In this document: piece by piece, positions 1 through 6,097 of the stretch
Position numbering within the stretch: position 1 is the stretch's first letter
Layout of the letters: each line of letters begins with the position of its first letter
Source of the DNA: WHSM01 sp050701635
GTDB lineage: Bacteria; Actinomycetota; Actinomycetes; Mycobacteriales; Micromonosporaceae
Length of the DNA: 11,179 bases
Direction: 5' to 3'
NCBI GenBank assembly: GCA_050701635.1
Contig: JBOGDF010000181.1
Span: forward strand, 1 to 11,179
Translations under genes and position numbers: made by a program
Notes under the pieces: generated by a model
What the model was told of the DNA's origin: nothing
The model's input: the letters and a program-made list of their open reading frames with translations, nothing else
Databases searched by the model: none

Positions 1-167
1 CACCTGTCCCGGCCCCGCCACGCGCCCCGGCTGCACCGCCGCCCGCGCCCGCACCGGCTCCGAGCTACGGCCGCCACGAGCAGAGCTACGGGTACGGGGG
101 CGGCCACGACCCGTACTACAAGAAGAAGCGCCGCAAGAGCTTCCTCGAAGAGCTGTTCGACGACTGA
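1..167 (+). CDS. C-terminal fragment of a Pro/Ala-rich protein with a basic tail (possibly zf-TFIIB-type zinc-ribbon protein)
   Basis: Open from the window edge (reading frame begins at base 3) to a TGA at 165-167; the start lies outside the window. The visible ~54 residues are a Pro/Ala-rich linker, then a Tyr/Gly/His stretch (SYGRHEQSYGYGGGHDPYY), then a basic run KKKRRK followed by SFLEELFDD at the end. Small actinobacterial zinc-ribbon (zf-TFIIB-like) proteins often end this way, with a low-complexity linker and a K/R-rich plus SFLxELFD tail. No cysteine of a zinc ribbon is visible here, so the family call is inference from the tail alone. It is the only gene on the + strand in the window, it converges on ccdA, and a strong hairpin starts 8 nt after its stop. 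Coding status is fairly safe because of the biased codon use and the hairpin; function is not. Confidence 0.5.
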   Translation, partial: PVPAPPRAPAAPPPAPAPAPSYGRHEQSYGYGGGHDPYYKKKRRKSFLEELFDD

Positions 168-174
168 CGCGTAC

Positions 175-210
175 CGGGCCCGGCCGCCCACTCAGGGCTG
201 GCCGGGCCCG
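175..210. terminator. Strong hairpin terminator between convergent genes
   Basis: An 11-bp perfect inverted repeat, CGGGCCCGGCC (175-185) and GGCCGGGCCCG (200-210). Its loop can pair further (GCCC 186-189 with GGGC 195-198). It begins 8 nt after the + strand stop at 167 and lies about 100 nt beyond the ccdA stop, so it can end transcription from both sides. There is no T-tract, as is usual for GC-rich actinobacterial terminators. Confidence 0.75.
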
Positions 211-280
211 CGGTCACGTCACCACCCGACTCGCCGCCCCGCGCCGCCTCCGCCCCTGCCGGCTCCGCTCCGGCCGCCTC

Positions 281-348
281 CAAGATCGCTGTTTCGGGTA
301 CGGAACGAATCATCCCGCGTCCGCTTCGTTCCCGAGATCGCGATCTTG
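281..348. repeat. REP-like nested palindrome overlapping the 3' end of ccdA
   Basis: Outer arms CAAGATCGC (281-289) and GCGATCTTG (340-348) are perfect reverse complements. Inner arms GGAACGAA (302-309) and TTCGTTCC (325-332) are also perfect, giving a nested stem-loop. A 12-bp perfect palindrome AGATCGCGATCT sits at 335-346. The right half encodes exactly the last 12 residues of the CcdA-like protein (QDRDLGNEADAG) and the element supplies its stop. From general knowledge, GATCTTG-ended palindromes are common intergenic repeats in Micromonosporaceae. That this is a dispersed repeat is inferred from its shape; other copies were not searched. It may also serve as the ccdA terminator. Confidence 0.55.
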
Positions 349-1287
349 CGGCTCGGCTGCCGCAGCCGGTGCCGCGACTGCCGGCGGCGTGTCTGCGGGC
401 GGCGCGGATGGCGCGGCTGCGGGTGGGAGGGGGTCCTCGGCGGGCGCAGCGGCGCGGGAGCGGGACCAGAGCGTCAGCCCGGCGGCGCCGGCCAGGAGCA
501 CCAGGAACACCGCCGCCACCGGCAGTACGCCGATCCCGCTGAGCGTGTTGCTGGCCCAGGTCTGCAGGGTGGTGCCGATGTCGACCACCGGATCGTCGGA
601 CAGGTCGCCGCCGAGCACGCGCAGCTCGTACCAGCCGTAGTACGCGACGTAGCCGCCGGCGAGCACCAGCAGCAGCCCGCCGACCCGGGTCACGTACGGC
701 AGCATCCGCCTCACCCGGGTCAGCAGCGACATCCGGGCCAGCGCGACGGCGAGCGCCACCGAGCCGACCACCAGCCCCATGCCGGCGGCGTACGCCAGGA
801 ACAACCCGAACCCGGTGACCACCGTGCCCGCCTGGAACGCGCTGACCACGATGAACACGAACGGGGCCACGGTGCAGGACAGCGACGCGAGGGCGTACGA
901 CGCGCCGAAGACCACCATCGATGTGAACGAACTGGTCGGCGTACCCCCGCTGGGTCTGGGAAGGAACACCGGCAGCGAGCGGCCCGCCAGCAGCCACCCG
1001 CCGACACCGATCAGCACCACCCCGATCACCACCGTGACCCACGGCAGGTGCTGTTGCAGCTGCGGCGCCACCGGCGCGACCAGCAGCCCGAAGCCGCCGA
1101 ACACCAGCACGAAACCGCTGGTCATCGCCGTGGTCATGAGCAGCGCCCGGCCGAGTGCGGCGCGCCGGGTGCCGCCGGAGTCGCCCACGATCAGGAACGA
1201 CAGGTACGCCGGAAGCAGCGCGAACCCGCACGGGTTGACCGCCGCGAGCACCCCGGCGGCGAGCGCCAGTGCCAACGACTCGGTCAC
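310..1287 (-). CDS. ccdA: CcdA/DsbD-type transmembrane thiol-disulfide carrier
   Basis: Polytopic membrane protein of 325 aa that passes reducing equivalents from cytoplasmic thioredoxin across the membrane to extracytoplasmic thioredoxin-fold proteins. The first helix carries the family motif NPCG (Cys20) and a later helix carries SLSCTVAP (Cys138); these are the two redox cysteines of the CcdA/DsbD-beta family. Hydrophobic segments lie near residues 5-30, 47-72, 82-103, 122-150, 157-185, 198-218 and 252-274. The last is an extra helix beyond the usual six, followed by a Pro/Ala-rich tail (~278-313). The GTG start at 1285-1287 overlaps the TGA of the upstream TlpA-like gene (GTGA), so translation is probably coupled and the lipoprotein is the likely electron acceptor. 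The last 12 codons lie in a palindromic repeat, so the extreme C-terminus is probably not functional sequence. The family is clear; cytochrome c maturation versus general periplasmic-type reduction cannot be decided here. Confidence 0.9.
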   Translation of the reverse strand: MTESLALALAAGVLAAVNPCGFALLPAYLSFLIVGDSGGTRRAALGRALLMTTAMTSGFVLVFGGFGLLVAPVAPQLQQHLPWVTVVIGVVLIGVGGWLLAGRSLPVFLPRPSGGTPTSSFTSMVVFGASYALASLSCTVAPFVFIVVSAFQAGTVVTGFGLFLAYAAGMGLVVGSVALAVALARMSLLTRVRRMLPYVTRVGGLLLVLAGGYVAYYGWYELRVLGGDLSDDPVVDIGTTLQTWASNTLSGIGVLPVAAVFLVLLAGAAGLTLWSRSRAAAPAEDPLPPAAAPSAPPADTPPAVAAPAAAAEPQDRDLGNEADAG

Positions 1288-1829
1288 GCCAGGTCAGCCA
1301 CCTTGGCGTCGAGCTCGTCGCCGCTCAGACCGCCCTGGTAGACCACCTTGCCGTCGGCGTCGAGCAGCACGTACGTGTGCTGCTGCGTGACGCCGAACTT
1401 CTTCCACACCGTGCCGGACTCGTCGGCGAGACTCACGAACGAGATGCCGGTGTCCTTGGCGAAGCCCTGCATCTCGGCGCTCTTGCCGAGCCCACCGACC
1501 CCCACCACCTGTACGCCGCCGTGCGCCTTCGCGGCGGCTTCCACGTCGGGCGCGGCGGCTTTGCACTTCGGGCACCACGGCGCCCAGAACCACAGCACCA
1601 CCGGCTTGCCCGCCAGCGAGGAGCCGTCGAACGACGTGCCGTCGAGGGTCTTGGCGGTGAATTTCAGCTTCTCCGACACCACCGGCGCATCCCCGGTGGC
1701 GGTCGCGCTGGGCTCCGCTGCGGCCGAGGTCGCCGGGTCGCTCGGCTCGGCCTTCGGTGCCTCGCCGCCGCATCCGGCCAGCGCCAGCAGCGCCGCCGCG
1801 AACACCCCTGCTATCAGCTTGGTACGCAC
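1284..1829 (-). CDS. TlpA/ResA-like thioredoxin-fold lipoprotein
   Basis: Predicted extracytoplasmic, lipid-anchored thiol-disulfide oxidoreductase of 181 aa. A GTG start at 1829 (VRTKL...) is chosen because GGGGTGAG at 1837-1844 lies 7 nt upstream; the adjacent in-frame GTG at 1832 would be only 4 nt from it. The N-terminus is a lipoprotein signal (RTK, hydrophobic core, lipobox LALAGC with Cys20). A Ser/Ala/Thr/Pro-rich tether runs from ~23 to 50. The thioredoxin domain (~52-181) has the active site WCPKC (Cys86, Cys89) after VVLWFWAP. The position normally held by the cis-proline is occupied by QQHTY (His151), which is unusual. The gene is first in a two-gene operon with the CcdA-like carrier (4-bp overlap), the standard pairing in which CcdA keeps TlpA reduced. 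A TAGATT -10-like hexamer sits at 1858-1863, about 28 nt upstream of the start, with no convincing -35. Confidence 0.88.
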   Translation of the reverse strand: MRTKLIAGVFAAALLALAGCGGEAPKAEPSDPATSAAAEPSATATGDAPVVSEKLKFTAKTLDGTSFDGSSLAGKPVVLWFWAPWCPKCKAAAPDVEAAAKAHGGVQVVGVGGLGKSAEMQGFAKDTGISFVSLADESGTVWKKFGVTQQHTYVLLDADGKVVYQGGLSGDELDAKVADLA

Positions 1830-1925
1830 CACAAAACTCACCCCGTCGAAGCCGGTCAATCTAGACCACACCACCCTAGGCACGGCGGCACCGTAACCGG
1901 CCTTACAGAACGATGACGCGCGGTC

Positions 1926-1948
1926 CCGGGGATCCGCGGTATCCCCGG
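1926..1948 (-). terminator. Hairpin terminator of the MerR-type gene
   Basis: An 8-bp perfect inverted repeat CCGGGGAT (1926-1933) / ATCCCCGG (1941-1948) with a 7-nt loop. It begins 16 nt beyond the TAA of the regulator gene and precedes the redox operon, so it probably insulates that operon from merR transcription. Confidence 0.6.
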
Positions 1949-1964
1949 AACCCAGCACGGCCCG

Positions 1965-2717
1965 TTAGCTCAGCCGGGCCTTTGCGTACGCGGCCATCGC
2001 CTGCCGCAGGAACTCGGCCAGACGCGGGTGCGTCTTGTCGAAGTTCTTCCGGAATCGCGGCTCGTCGGCGTACAGGTCACCGAGCCCGGCGTACGACTCC
2101 CGGTCCGGCGTCCAGTGACCGGAGGCCAGCCAGCGGTAGTGCCCGTCCAGCACGTCGAACACCGTGGGGTCGTCCATCGCGACGCCGGCCTCGACCAGCG
2201 CGACCAGCGCCGTCACGTGCTCGGCCCATTCGCGCTTGATCCGCTCCGGGTCGACCGTGGCGTGGTACTCCTTGGATTTGCGTACCGCCTCGGCGCCCCA
2301 GCGCTGCGTCGCCTCTTCCTCCAGCTGCGCCTGGGTCTGGGCGTCGAAACCCTCGAACCAGTGCTCCACCTTCGCCATCTCTTGCTCACCTCCCTCCAGC
2401 TCCTCGATGGTGGTCGCGACGGTGGCGGCGAGGCGTGCGAAACGATCCCGTTCGGCGAGCAGGGCCCTGTGGTGTACGCGCAGCGCGTCCACCCGGTCCC
2501 GCCCGTCCTGCAGGATCTCGGCGATCTTGTCCAACCCGAGCCCGAGCTGCCGCAGCACCAGGATCTCCTGGAGCCGCAGCAGCTGCGGCTGCTCGTAGTA
2601 GCGATAGCCGTTGCCGCCGACCCACGCCGGCGGCAACAGCCCGATCTCGTCGTAGTGGCGCAACGTCCGGGATGTCACCCTGGACATCCGCGCCACCTGC
2701 GCGATCGACCACGCCAT
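1965..2717 (-). CDS. MerR-family regulator with TipAS ligand-binding domain (TipAL-like)
   Basis: DNA-binding transcription activator of 250 aa, close to the ~253 aa of Streptomyces TipAL. Residues 1-70 form the MerR winged helix-turn-helix (SIAQVARMSRVTSRTLRHYD, then GLLPP and GYRYY). Residues ~75-112 are a charged coiled-coil linker, and ~114-250 match a TipAS domain (WFEGFD, ERIKREWAEHVTALV, GHYRWL). The ATG at 2715-2717 has GAGAAGG 8 nt upstream. An internal ATG (codon 114) with a perfect Shine-Dalgarno would make the C-terminal domain separately, as in tipA. The protein has no cysteine at all, so the covalent thiopeptide capture known for TipA in Streptomyces is not possible here; the ligand is unknown. 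A 19-bp-spaced promoter with a dyad directly upstream implies autoactivation. Nothing divergent is controlled, so any other targets lie elsewhere. Confidence 0.9.
   Translation of the reverse strand: MAWSIAQVARMSRVTSRTLRHYDEIGLLPPAWVGGNGYRYYEQPQLLRLQEILVLRQLGLGLDKIAEILQDGRDRVDALRVHHRALLAERDRFARLAATVATTIEELEGGEQEMAKVEHWFEGFDAQTQAQLEEEATQRWGAEAVRKSKEYHATVDPERIKREWAEHVTALVALVEAGVAMDDPTVFDVLDGHYRWLASGHWTPDRESYAGLGDLYADEPRFRKNFDKTHPRLAEFLRQAMAAYAKARLS
2376..2393 (-). promoter_or_regulatory. Internal ribosome binding site and ATG for a TipAS-like short product
   Basis: Within the regulator's coding sequence the minus strand reads GGAGGTGAG (2393-2385), then CAAGAG, then ATG (2378-2376) at codon 114. 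The Shine-Dalgarno is nearly full-length with 6-nt spacing, stronger than the one at the gene's own start. Translation from here gives a 137-aa protein, the ligand-binding domain alone. In Streptomyces lividans tipA such an internal start makes the 144-aa TipAS. The motif is seen directly; its use is inferred by analogy. Confidence 0.65.
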
Positions 2718-2777
2718 CGCCGTCGCCTTCTCACGTCACCGTCGCCGGGCTGGGCCATTTCCCAACCCGCTGGTACG

Positions 2778-2808
2778 AGGCTAGAAGTTGACGTTACGGC
2801 AAGCTCAA
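2778..2808 (-). promoter_or_regulatory. MerR-type promoter with operator dyad
   Basis: On the minus strand a -35 TTGAGC (2808-2803) and a -10 TAGCCT (2783-2778) are separated by 19 bp, the over-long spacing typical of promoters activated by MerR-family DNA distortion. The spacer contains the dyad TTGNCG-TTA-CGNCAA (2788-2802), which fits the binding site of a MerR dimer. The predicted transcript begins about 55 nt before the regulator's ATG. This supports autoregulation by the downstream TipAL-like protein. Confidence 0.65.
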
Positions 2809-2851
2809 GCCCTTTCCGGCGGTACGCCGATGGCGCCCGTCACAAGGGCTT
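2807..2851 (-). terminator. Possible terminator of the DUF6069-like gene
   Basis: Arms AAGCCCTT (2807-2814) and AAGGGCTT (2844-2851) are perfect reverse complements. The 29-nt loop holds a second small stem, CGGCG (2817-2821) with CGCCG (2825-2829). The right arm overlaps the gene's TAA stop, and the left arm touches the -35 box of the regulator's promoter, so the structure could both end transcription and separate the two units. The long loop makes this uncertain. Confidence 0.4.
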
Positions 2852-3293
2852 ACGCGGCCTCGGCGGGGGCGGATGCCTGGCGGGGGCCTGGACGCGCGGT
2901 CCGGTAAAGCCCGCCGATCACGATGATCCCGACCAGGATGTGCTCGCAGAGCAGCGCGATCCGATTGCCGGTGGTGATGGCCGTACCGGAGAACGGGGCG
3001 CCCAGCGAGAACAGGCCCCCCAGTACGGCGAGCACCAACCACACCGTACGGGCCGGGTTGACGAACCGCTCCAGGAGCGCCAGCAGGCCCCACGCGACCA
3101 GCCCCGCGAACAGCGACGACATGAGCACCGCCACCGCGTTGATGTCCTGCTGGGGCGCGCCCTGCATCTGCGGCGCTTTGAGATCGATGCCGACCGCATA
3201 CTCCACGATCGCCCACAACGCCAGCGCCGCGACCACGCCGGTCGCCACGGTCAGAGCACGGAACTTGCGCCGCTGGCCCACGTCTTCGTACAT
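2850..3293 (-). CDS. Small four-helix membrane protein, DUF6069-like
   Basis: A 147-aa protein of unknown function, predicted to sit in the cytoplasmic membrane. A short charged N-terminus (MYEDVGQRRKF) is followed by hydrophobic segments at about 14-35, 52-73, 82-104 and 112-128, and a Pro/Ala-rich tail. The pattern of a first helix, a variable extracytoplasmic loop (GIDLKAPQMQG), SSLFAGLVAWGLLALLERF, an AR-W segment, then GNRIALLCEHILVG resembles actinobacterial DUF6069 proteins as remembered; no search was done. The ATG at 3291-3293 is preceded by GAGGTGAGCG, whose GAGG lies 6 nt from the ATG. The gene appears to be a single transcription unit between dnaB and the regulator, with a hairpin at 3320-3341 upstream and a long-loop hairpin at its end. 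No enzymatic motif is visible. Confidence 0.75.
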   Translation of the reverse strand: MYEDVGQRRKFRALTVATGVVAALALWAIVEYAVGIDLKAPQMQGAPQQDINAVAVLMSSLFAGLVAWGLLALLERFVNPARTVWLVLAVLGGLFSLGAPFSGTAITTGNRIALLCEHILVGIIVIGGLYRTARPGPRQASAPAEAA

Positions 3294-3319
3294 CGCTCAC
3301 CTCGGCAGGATTGGCCTCC

Positions 3320-3341
3320 CGCGCCGGCGGTCACCGGCGCG
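3320..3341 (-). terminator. Hairpin between dnaB and the DUF6069-like gene
   Basis: A perfect 8-bp stem CGCGCCGG (3320-3327) / CCGGCGCG (3334-3341) with a 6-nt loop, about 90 nt past the dnaB stop and 27 nt before the next start codon. It probably ends dnaB transcription, but its closeness to the next gene also allows a leader structure. The 136-bp gap also contains a TAGATT -10-like word at 3352-3357 without a clear -35. Confidence 0.5.
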
Positions 3342-3429
3342 ACGTGGGGTCAATCTACGCCGAGCCACCGACATCCAGGGGGACGCAACTGGCCCGGGCC
3401 CTAGCCTGTCGATCTTGGCCGGGCACGGG

Positions 3430-6042
3430 CTACACCACCGCCATGTCCACGAAGCGCGAGAAGTGCAGCTGCGCCGCGACAGTGACCGTGTCGGTGGGCC
3501 CGTTCCGGTGCTTGGCGACGATGAAGTCGGCTTCCCCGGCGCGCGGCGACTCCTTATCGTAGTAGTCCTCGCGGTGCAGAAGTATGACGACGTCGGCATC
3601 CTGCTCAATGGATCCACTTTCGCGCAAATCGGACAGCTGCGGCCGCTTGTCCGTACGCTGCTCGGGCCCACGGTTCAGCTGGCTGACCGCGACCACCGGG
3701 CACTCGACCTCCTTGGCCAGTAGCTTCAAGCCACGCGACAGCTCCGCGACCTCCTGCTGCCGGCTCTCCACCCGCTTCGGCGAGGTCATCAGCTGCAGGT
3801 AGTCCACGATGATCAACTTCAGGTCGTTGCGCTGCTTGAGCCGGCGGGCCTTGGCCCGGATCTCCATCAGGGTCATGTTGGGGGTGTCGTCCACGAACAG
3901 TGGCGCCTCGGAGATCTCGCCCATGCGGCGCGCCAGCTTGGTCCAGTCGTCGTCGGAGAGGCCGCCGGAGCGCAGCACGTGCAGCGGCACCCGCGACTCG
4001 GCCGCCAGCAGCCTCATCACGATCTCGACCTTGCTCATTTCCAGGCTGAACATCAGGCTCGCCATGCTGTTGCGGATCGACGTGGCCCGTACGAAATCCA
4101 TGGCCGCGGTCGAGTTGTGTGTGGGGATCATTGAGTGCCCCGCGAGGAAGAGGTGGTCGGCGTTGTCGACCTCGAGGCACCGCACAGGAACGCTCGGAAC
4201 CGGCCGTACGTCCACGATGAACCGGGCACCCGAACGCGCTGTGCTGGTGGTCCGCCGGCGCTCCTTGTGCGCGAGCTGCTTGCGCTCCAGCCGGAACACG
4301 TCGTCTGGCGTGGTGAACGTCAGCGTGTACGCGATCGATGTCGCCTCGGTGCGTCCCTTCACGCGCTTGGTCGTCATCTGACACCGGTACCCGAGACTGA
4401 CGATCAGCTCGTACGTGTCTTGGGCCAGCCTCCGGTTGGTGACGGAGAACTGGACGACCCCGTCGGAATGTGCGTACCCGTCGGTGTCGAGCAACCCAGC
4501 CAGTAGCTGCCGCCGCTGCTGCTCAGACGCACGCAAGTAGGCCTTGGGGATCCGCTTGTCGCCCAGGACACCCAGGGTGCGAAGCATCCCCGTCACGTTC
4601 CCGTGGCTGAGCCAGCAGGACCGGCACAACCCGGTGCCGCTGGTCGTACCGCTGAAAGGGGCACCGCACCGGCGGCACGCCGGCACGGGCACCGCCTCCG
4701 ACATGAACCTAGCCTTGCCACCGCACGATCGCCCGCAGGTACGGACGTTGCGCACCTTGGGACTGAACGGGATACCGCACACGACACATGCGCGGGCCGC
4801 CACAGATTCCGGCGGGGGCAGCACGATGGTGTACACGCGCGGCCCACTCACCCGTACGTCGAAGCCATCAGCCTCGACGTAGGCCACGATCTCTGGATCG
4901 TCGGTCGTGAACCGGGCCGCCGCCGAGTGGCCGTCTCCCAACCAGACGCCCAGGGTGTACGGCGGTATCAGCAGCTCGCGCTCAGCCAGCTCGAGCGGCC
5001 GGGCGTTGGCGACGGAATGGTTGAGCCGCTGGTCGGCGGTCTGGGTGCGTAGGGTCGCCGCGATGTCCTCGGTGGTCCGTACCGACGGCTCCTTCCCGGC
5101 CCGACGCGACGCCCTGTCGTGCGTCAGCCACTGATGCCAGGCATCGGCGACGATCACCGAGCCGTCGGAGAACTCCACCTCGAAGCAGGGCCGGTCCCGC
5201 AGTACGTCGGTGACCGCCACCACCGTGGTCGGCTTCCCGTCGGCGCCGATCAGTCGGTCGCCGGCGCGGACCTCGCCCATGGTGGTCCAGCCGTCAGGAG
5301 TCGGGAGCGACGTATCGAGTGCCAACGCCTTCCCGAGCCCAGGCCGACCCGCCACCACGATCAGCTGGCCCGGGTGCAGGCCGTTGAGCAGCCGGTCCAG
5401 GTCGGTGAAGCCGGTGGGGGAGCCGGTCATCTCGCCCGCGTTGGCGCCGATCGACTCGATCTCGTCCAGGGTGGGCTGCAGCAGCTCGCCGAGCATCGCG
5501 AAGTCTTCGCTGACCCGCCGCTCGGTGACGTCGTACACCGCCTGCTGCGCCAGGTCGACCACGTCGTCGACGTCGCGGCCGGTGCCGGCGGCCGACCCGT
5601 ACCCGAGCTGGACGATCCTGGTGCCGGCCTCCACCAGGCGGCGCAGGATAGCGCGTTCGGAGACGATCCGCGCGTAGTACGAGGCGTTCGCCGCGGTCGG
5701 GACGCTGGAGATCAGGTCGTGCAGGTACGGGCCACCGCCCACCTTGCCCAGCTCGCCGGCCTGGGTGAGCGCGGCGGAGACGGTGATCGCGTCGGCGGGC
5801 TCGCCGCGGCCGTACAGGTCGAGGATGACCTCGAAGATCGTCGCGTGCGCCGGCTTGTAGAAGTCGACGGTCCGTACGATCTCGACCACGTCGGCGATCG
5901 CATCCTTGGACAGCAGCATCCCGCCGAGCACGCACTGCTCCGCCGCGACGTCCTGCGGGGGCGTACGGTCGAACTGCCCGTCGAGGGCACCTGCCGCCTG
6001 CAGGCGGGGCCCGATCGGCCGCACCTCGTCTGAAACCGCCAC
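3430..6042 (-). CDS. dnaB: Replicative DNA helicase DnaB precursor containing an intein
   Basis: Hexameric ATP-dependent 5'-3' helicase that unwinds DNA ahead of the replisome and contacts primase. The 870-aa precursor yields a normal-sized 465-aa helicase after a 405-aa intein (239-643) is removed. Extein residues ~27-130 form the DnaB N-terminal domain (PPQDVAAEQCVLGGMLLS). The ATPase domain begins near 205, and its Walker A motif is split: GRPGLGK (232-238) lies before the intein and STAAMDF (644-650) after it. Walker B is LIIVDYLQL (743-751). RESGSIEQDADVV (807-819) and the AKHRNGPTDTV segment (843-853) are intact. The GTG at 6040-6042 is chosen because GAGGGG lies 7 nt upstream. ATP binding is impossible until splicing rejoins the P-loop. 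The gene stands alone between polX and a small membrane-protein gene. Upstream lie a 15-bp dyad and DnaA-box-like words. Identification is very secure. Confidence 0.97.
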   Translation of the reverse strand: MAVSDEVRPIGPRLQAAGALDGQFDRTPPQDVAAEQCVLGGMLLSKDAIADVVEIVRTVDFYKPAHATIFEVILDLYGRGEPADAITVSAALTQAGELGKVGGGPYLHDLISSVPTAANASYYARIVSERAILRRLVEAGTRIVQLGYGSAAGTGRDVDDVVDLAQQAVYDVTERRVSEDFAMLGELLQPTLDEIESIGANAGEMTGSPTGFTDLDRLLNGLHPGQLIVVAGRPGLGKALALDTSLPTPDGWTTMGEVRAGDRLIGADGKPTTVVAVTDVLRDRPCFEVEFSDGSVIVADAWHQWLTHDRASRRAGKEPSVRTTEDIAATLRTQTADQRLNHSVANARPLELAERELLIPPYTLGVWLGDGHSAAARFTTDDPEIVAYVEADGFDVRVSGPRVYTIVLPPPESVAARACVVCGIPFSPKVRNVRTCGRSCGGKARFMSEAVPVPACRRCGAPFSGTTSGTGLCRSCWLSHGNVTGMLRTLGVLGDKRIPKAYLRASEQQRRQLLAGLLDTDGYAHSDGVVQFSVTNRRLAQDTYELIVSLGYRCQMTTKRVKGRTEATSIAYTLTFTTPDDVFRLERKQLAHKERRRTTSTARSGARFIVDVRPVPSVPVRCLEVDNADHLFLAGHSMIPTHNSTAAMDFVRATSIRNSMASLMFSLEMSKVEIVMRLLAAESRVPLHVLRSGGLSDDDWTKLARRMGEISEAPLFVDDTPNMTLMEIRAKARRLKQRNDLKLIIVDYLQLMTSPKRVESRQQEVAELSRGLKLLAKEVECPVVAVSQLNRGPEQRTDKRPQLSDLRESGSIEQDADVVILLHREDYYDKESPRAGEADFIVAKHRNGPTDTVTVAAQLHFSRFVDMAVV
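4114..5328 (-). mobile_element. Class 3 intein with LAGLIDADG homing endonuclease in the DnaB P-loop
   Basis: Protein-splicing element, DnaB precursor residues 239-643. It starts with Ala (ALALDTSLPTPDGW) rather than Cys or Ser and ends in PTHN before Ser644. The class 3 WCT triad is complete: Trp305 in block B (AWHQW, with His303), Cys622 in block F (VRCLEV) and Thr641 in block G (PTHN). In this class the block F cysteine, not residue 1, attacks the N-terminal splice junction. The endonuclease core has LGVWLGDG (364-371, Asp370) and LAGLLDTDG (514-522, Asp521), both catalytic acids kept, with KRIPK in between, so it may still home. A pair of CXXC zinc-ribbon-like modules is inserted at ~415-478. 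Third codon positions look less GC-biased than in the exteins by eye, consistent with horizontal spread. Class 3 DnaB inteins are known from actinobacteria and their phages. Confidence 0.93.
4615..4788 (-). other. Tandem zinc-ribbon-like insertion inside the intein endonuclease
   Basis: Precursor residues 419-476 hold two cysteine quartets: Cys419/422/436/440 (CX2C-X13-CX3C, CVVCGIPF...) and Cys456/459/473/476 (CX2C-X13-CX2C, CRRCGAPF...). Both share a C-x-x-C-G-x-P-F-S start, so they look like a duplicated module. The block falls between the two LAGLIDADG motifs. The C-x-x-C-G-x-P-F beginning resembles small zinc fingers of phage and actinobacterial HNH proteins. A role in recognising the homing site is inference. 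Confidence 0.7.
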
Positions 6043-6097
6043 CGTGCCGCCCCTCGCGTTGCCATGCCCCCCTCGGCGCCAGTCTGACTCGGGCCTA

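Noticed and set aside
1962..1980. tRNA-like string CGTTAGCTCAGCCGGG resembling a D-arm
   Set aside because: It is the complement of the last codons and stop of the MerR-type gene (KARLS plus TAA); no acceptor stem, anticodon arm or T-arm follows.
2028..3404. Long + strand open frames opposite merR and the membrane-protein gene, and similar ones opposite dnaB, polX and xth
   Set aside because: They mirror the codon bias of the minus-strand genes, give low-complexity Arg/His/Gln/Pro-rich proteins and have no recognisable domain or start signals.
3393..3425. GC-rich imperfect stem (GCCCGGGCC with GGCCGGGC) just after the dnaB stop as a second terminator
   Set aside because: The arms need a bulge and the loop is about 16 nt; the perfect hairpin at 3320-3341 is the better candidate.
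6063..6065. Upstream ATG as an alternative dnaB start
   Set aside because: It is out of frame with DnaB; the GTG at 6042 has GAGGGG at 7-nt spacing and opens the correct frame.
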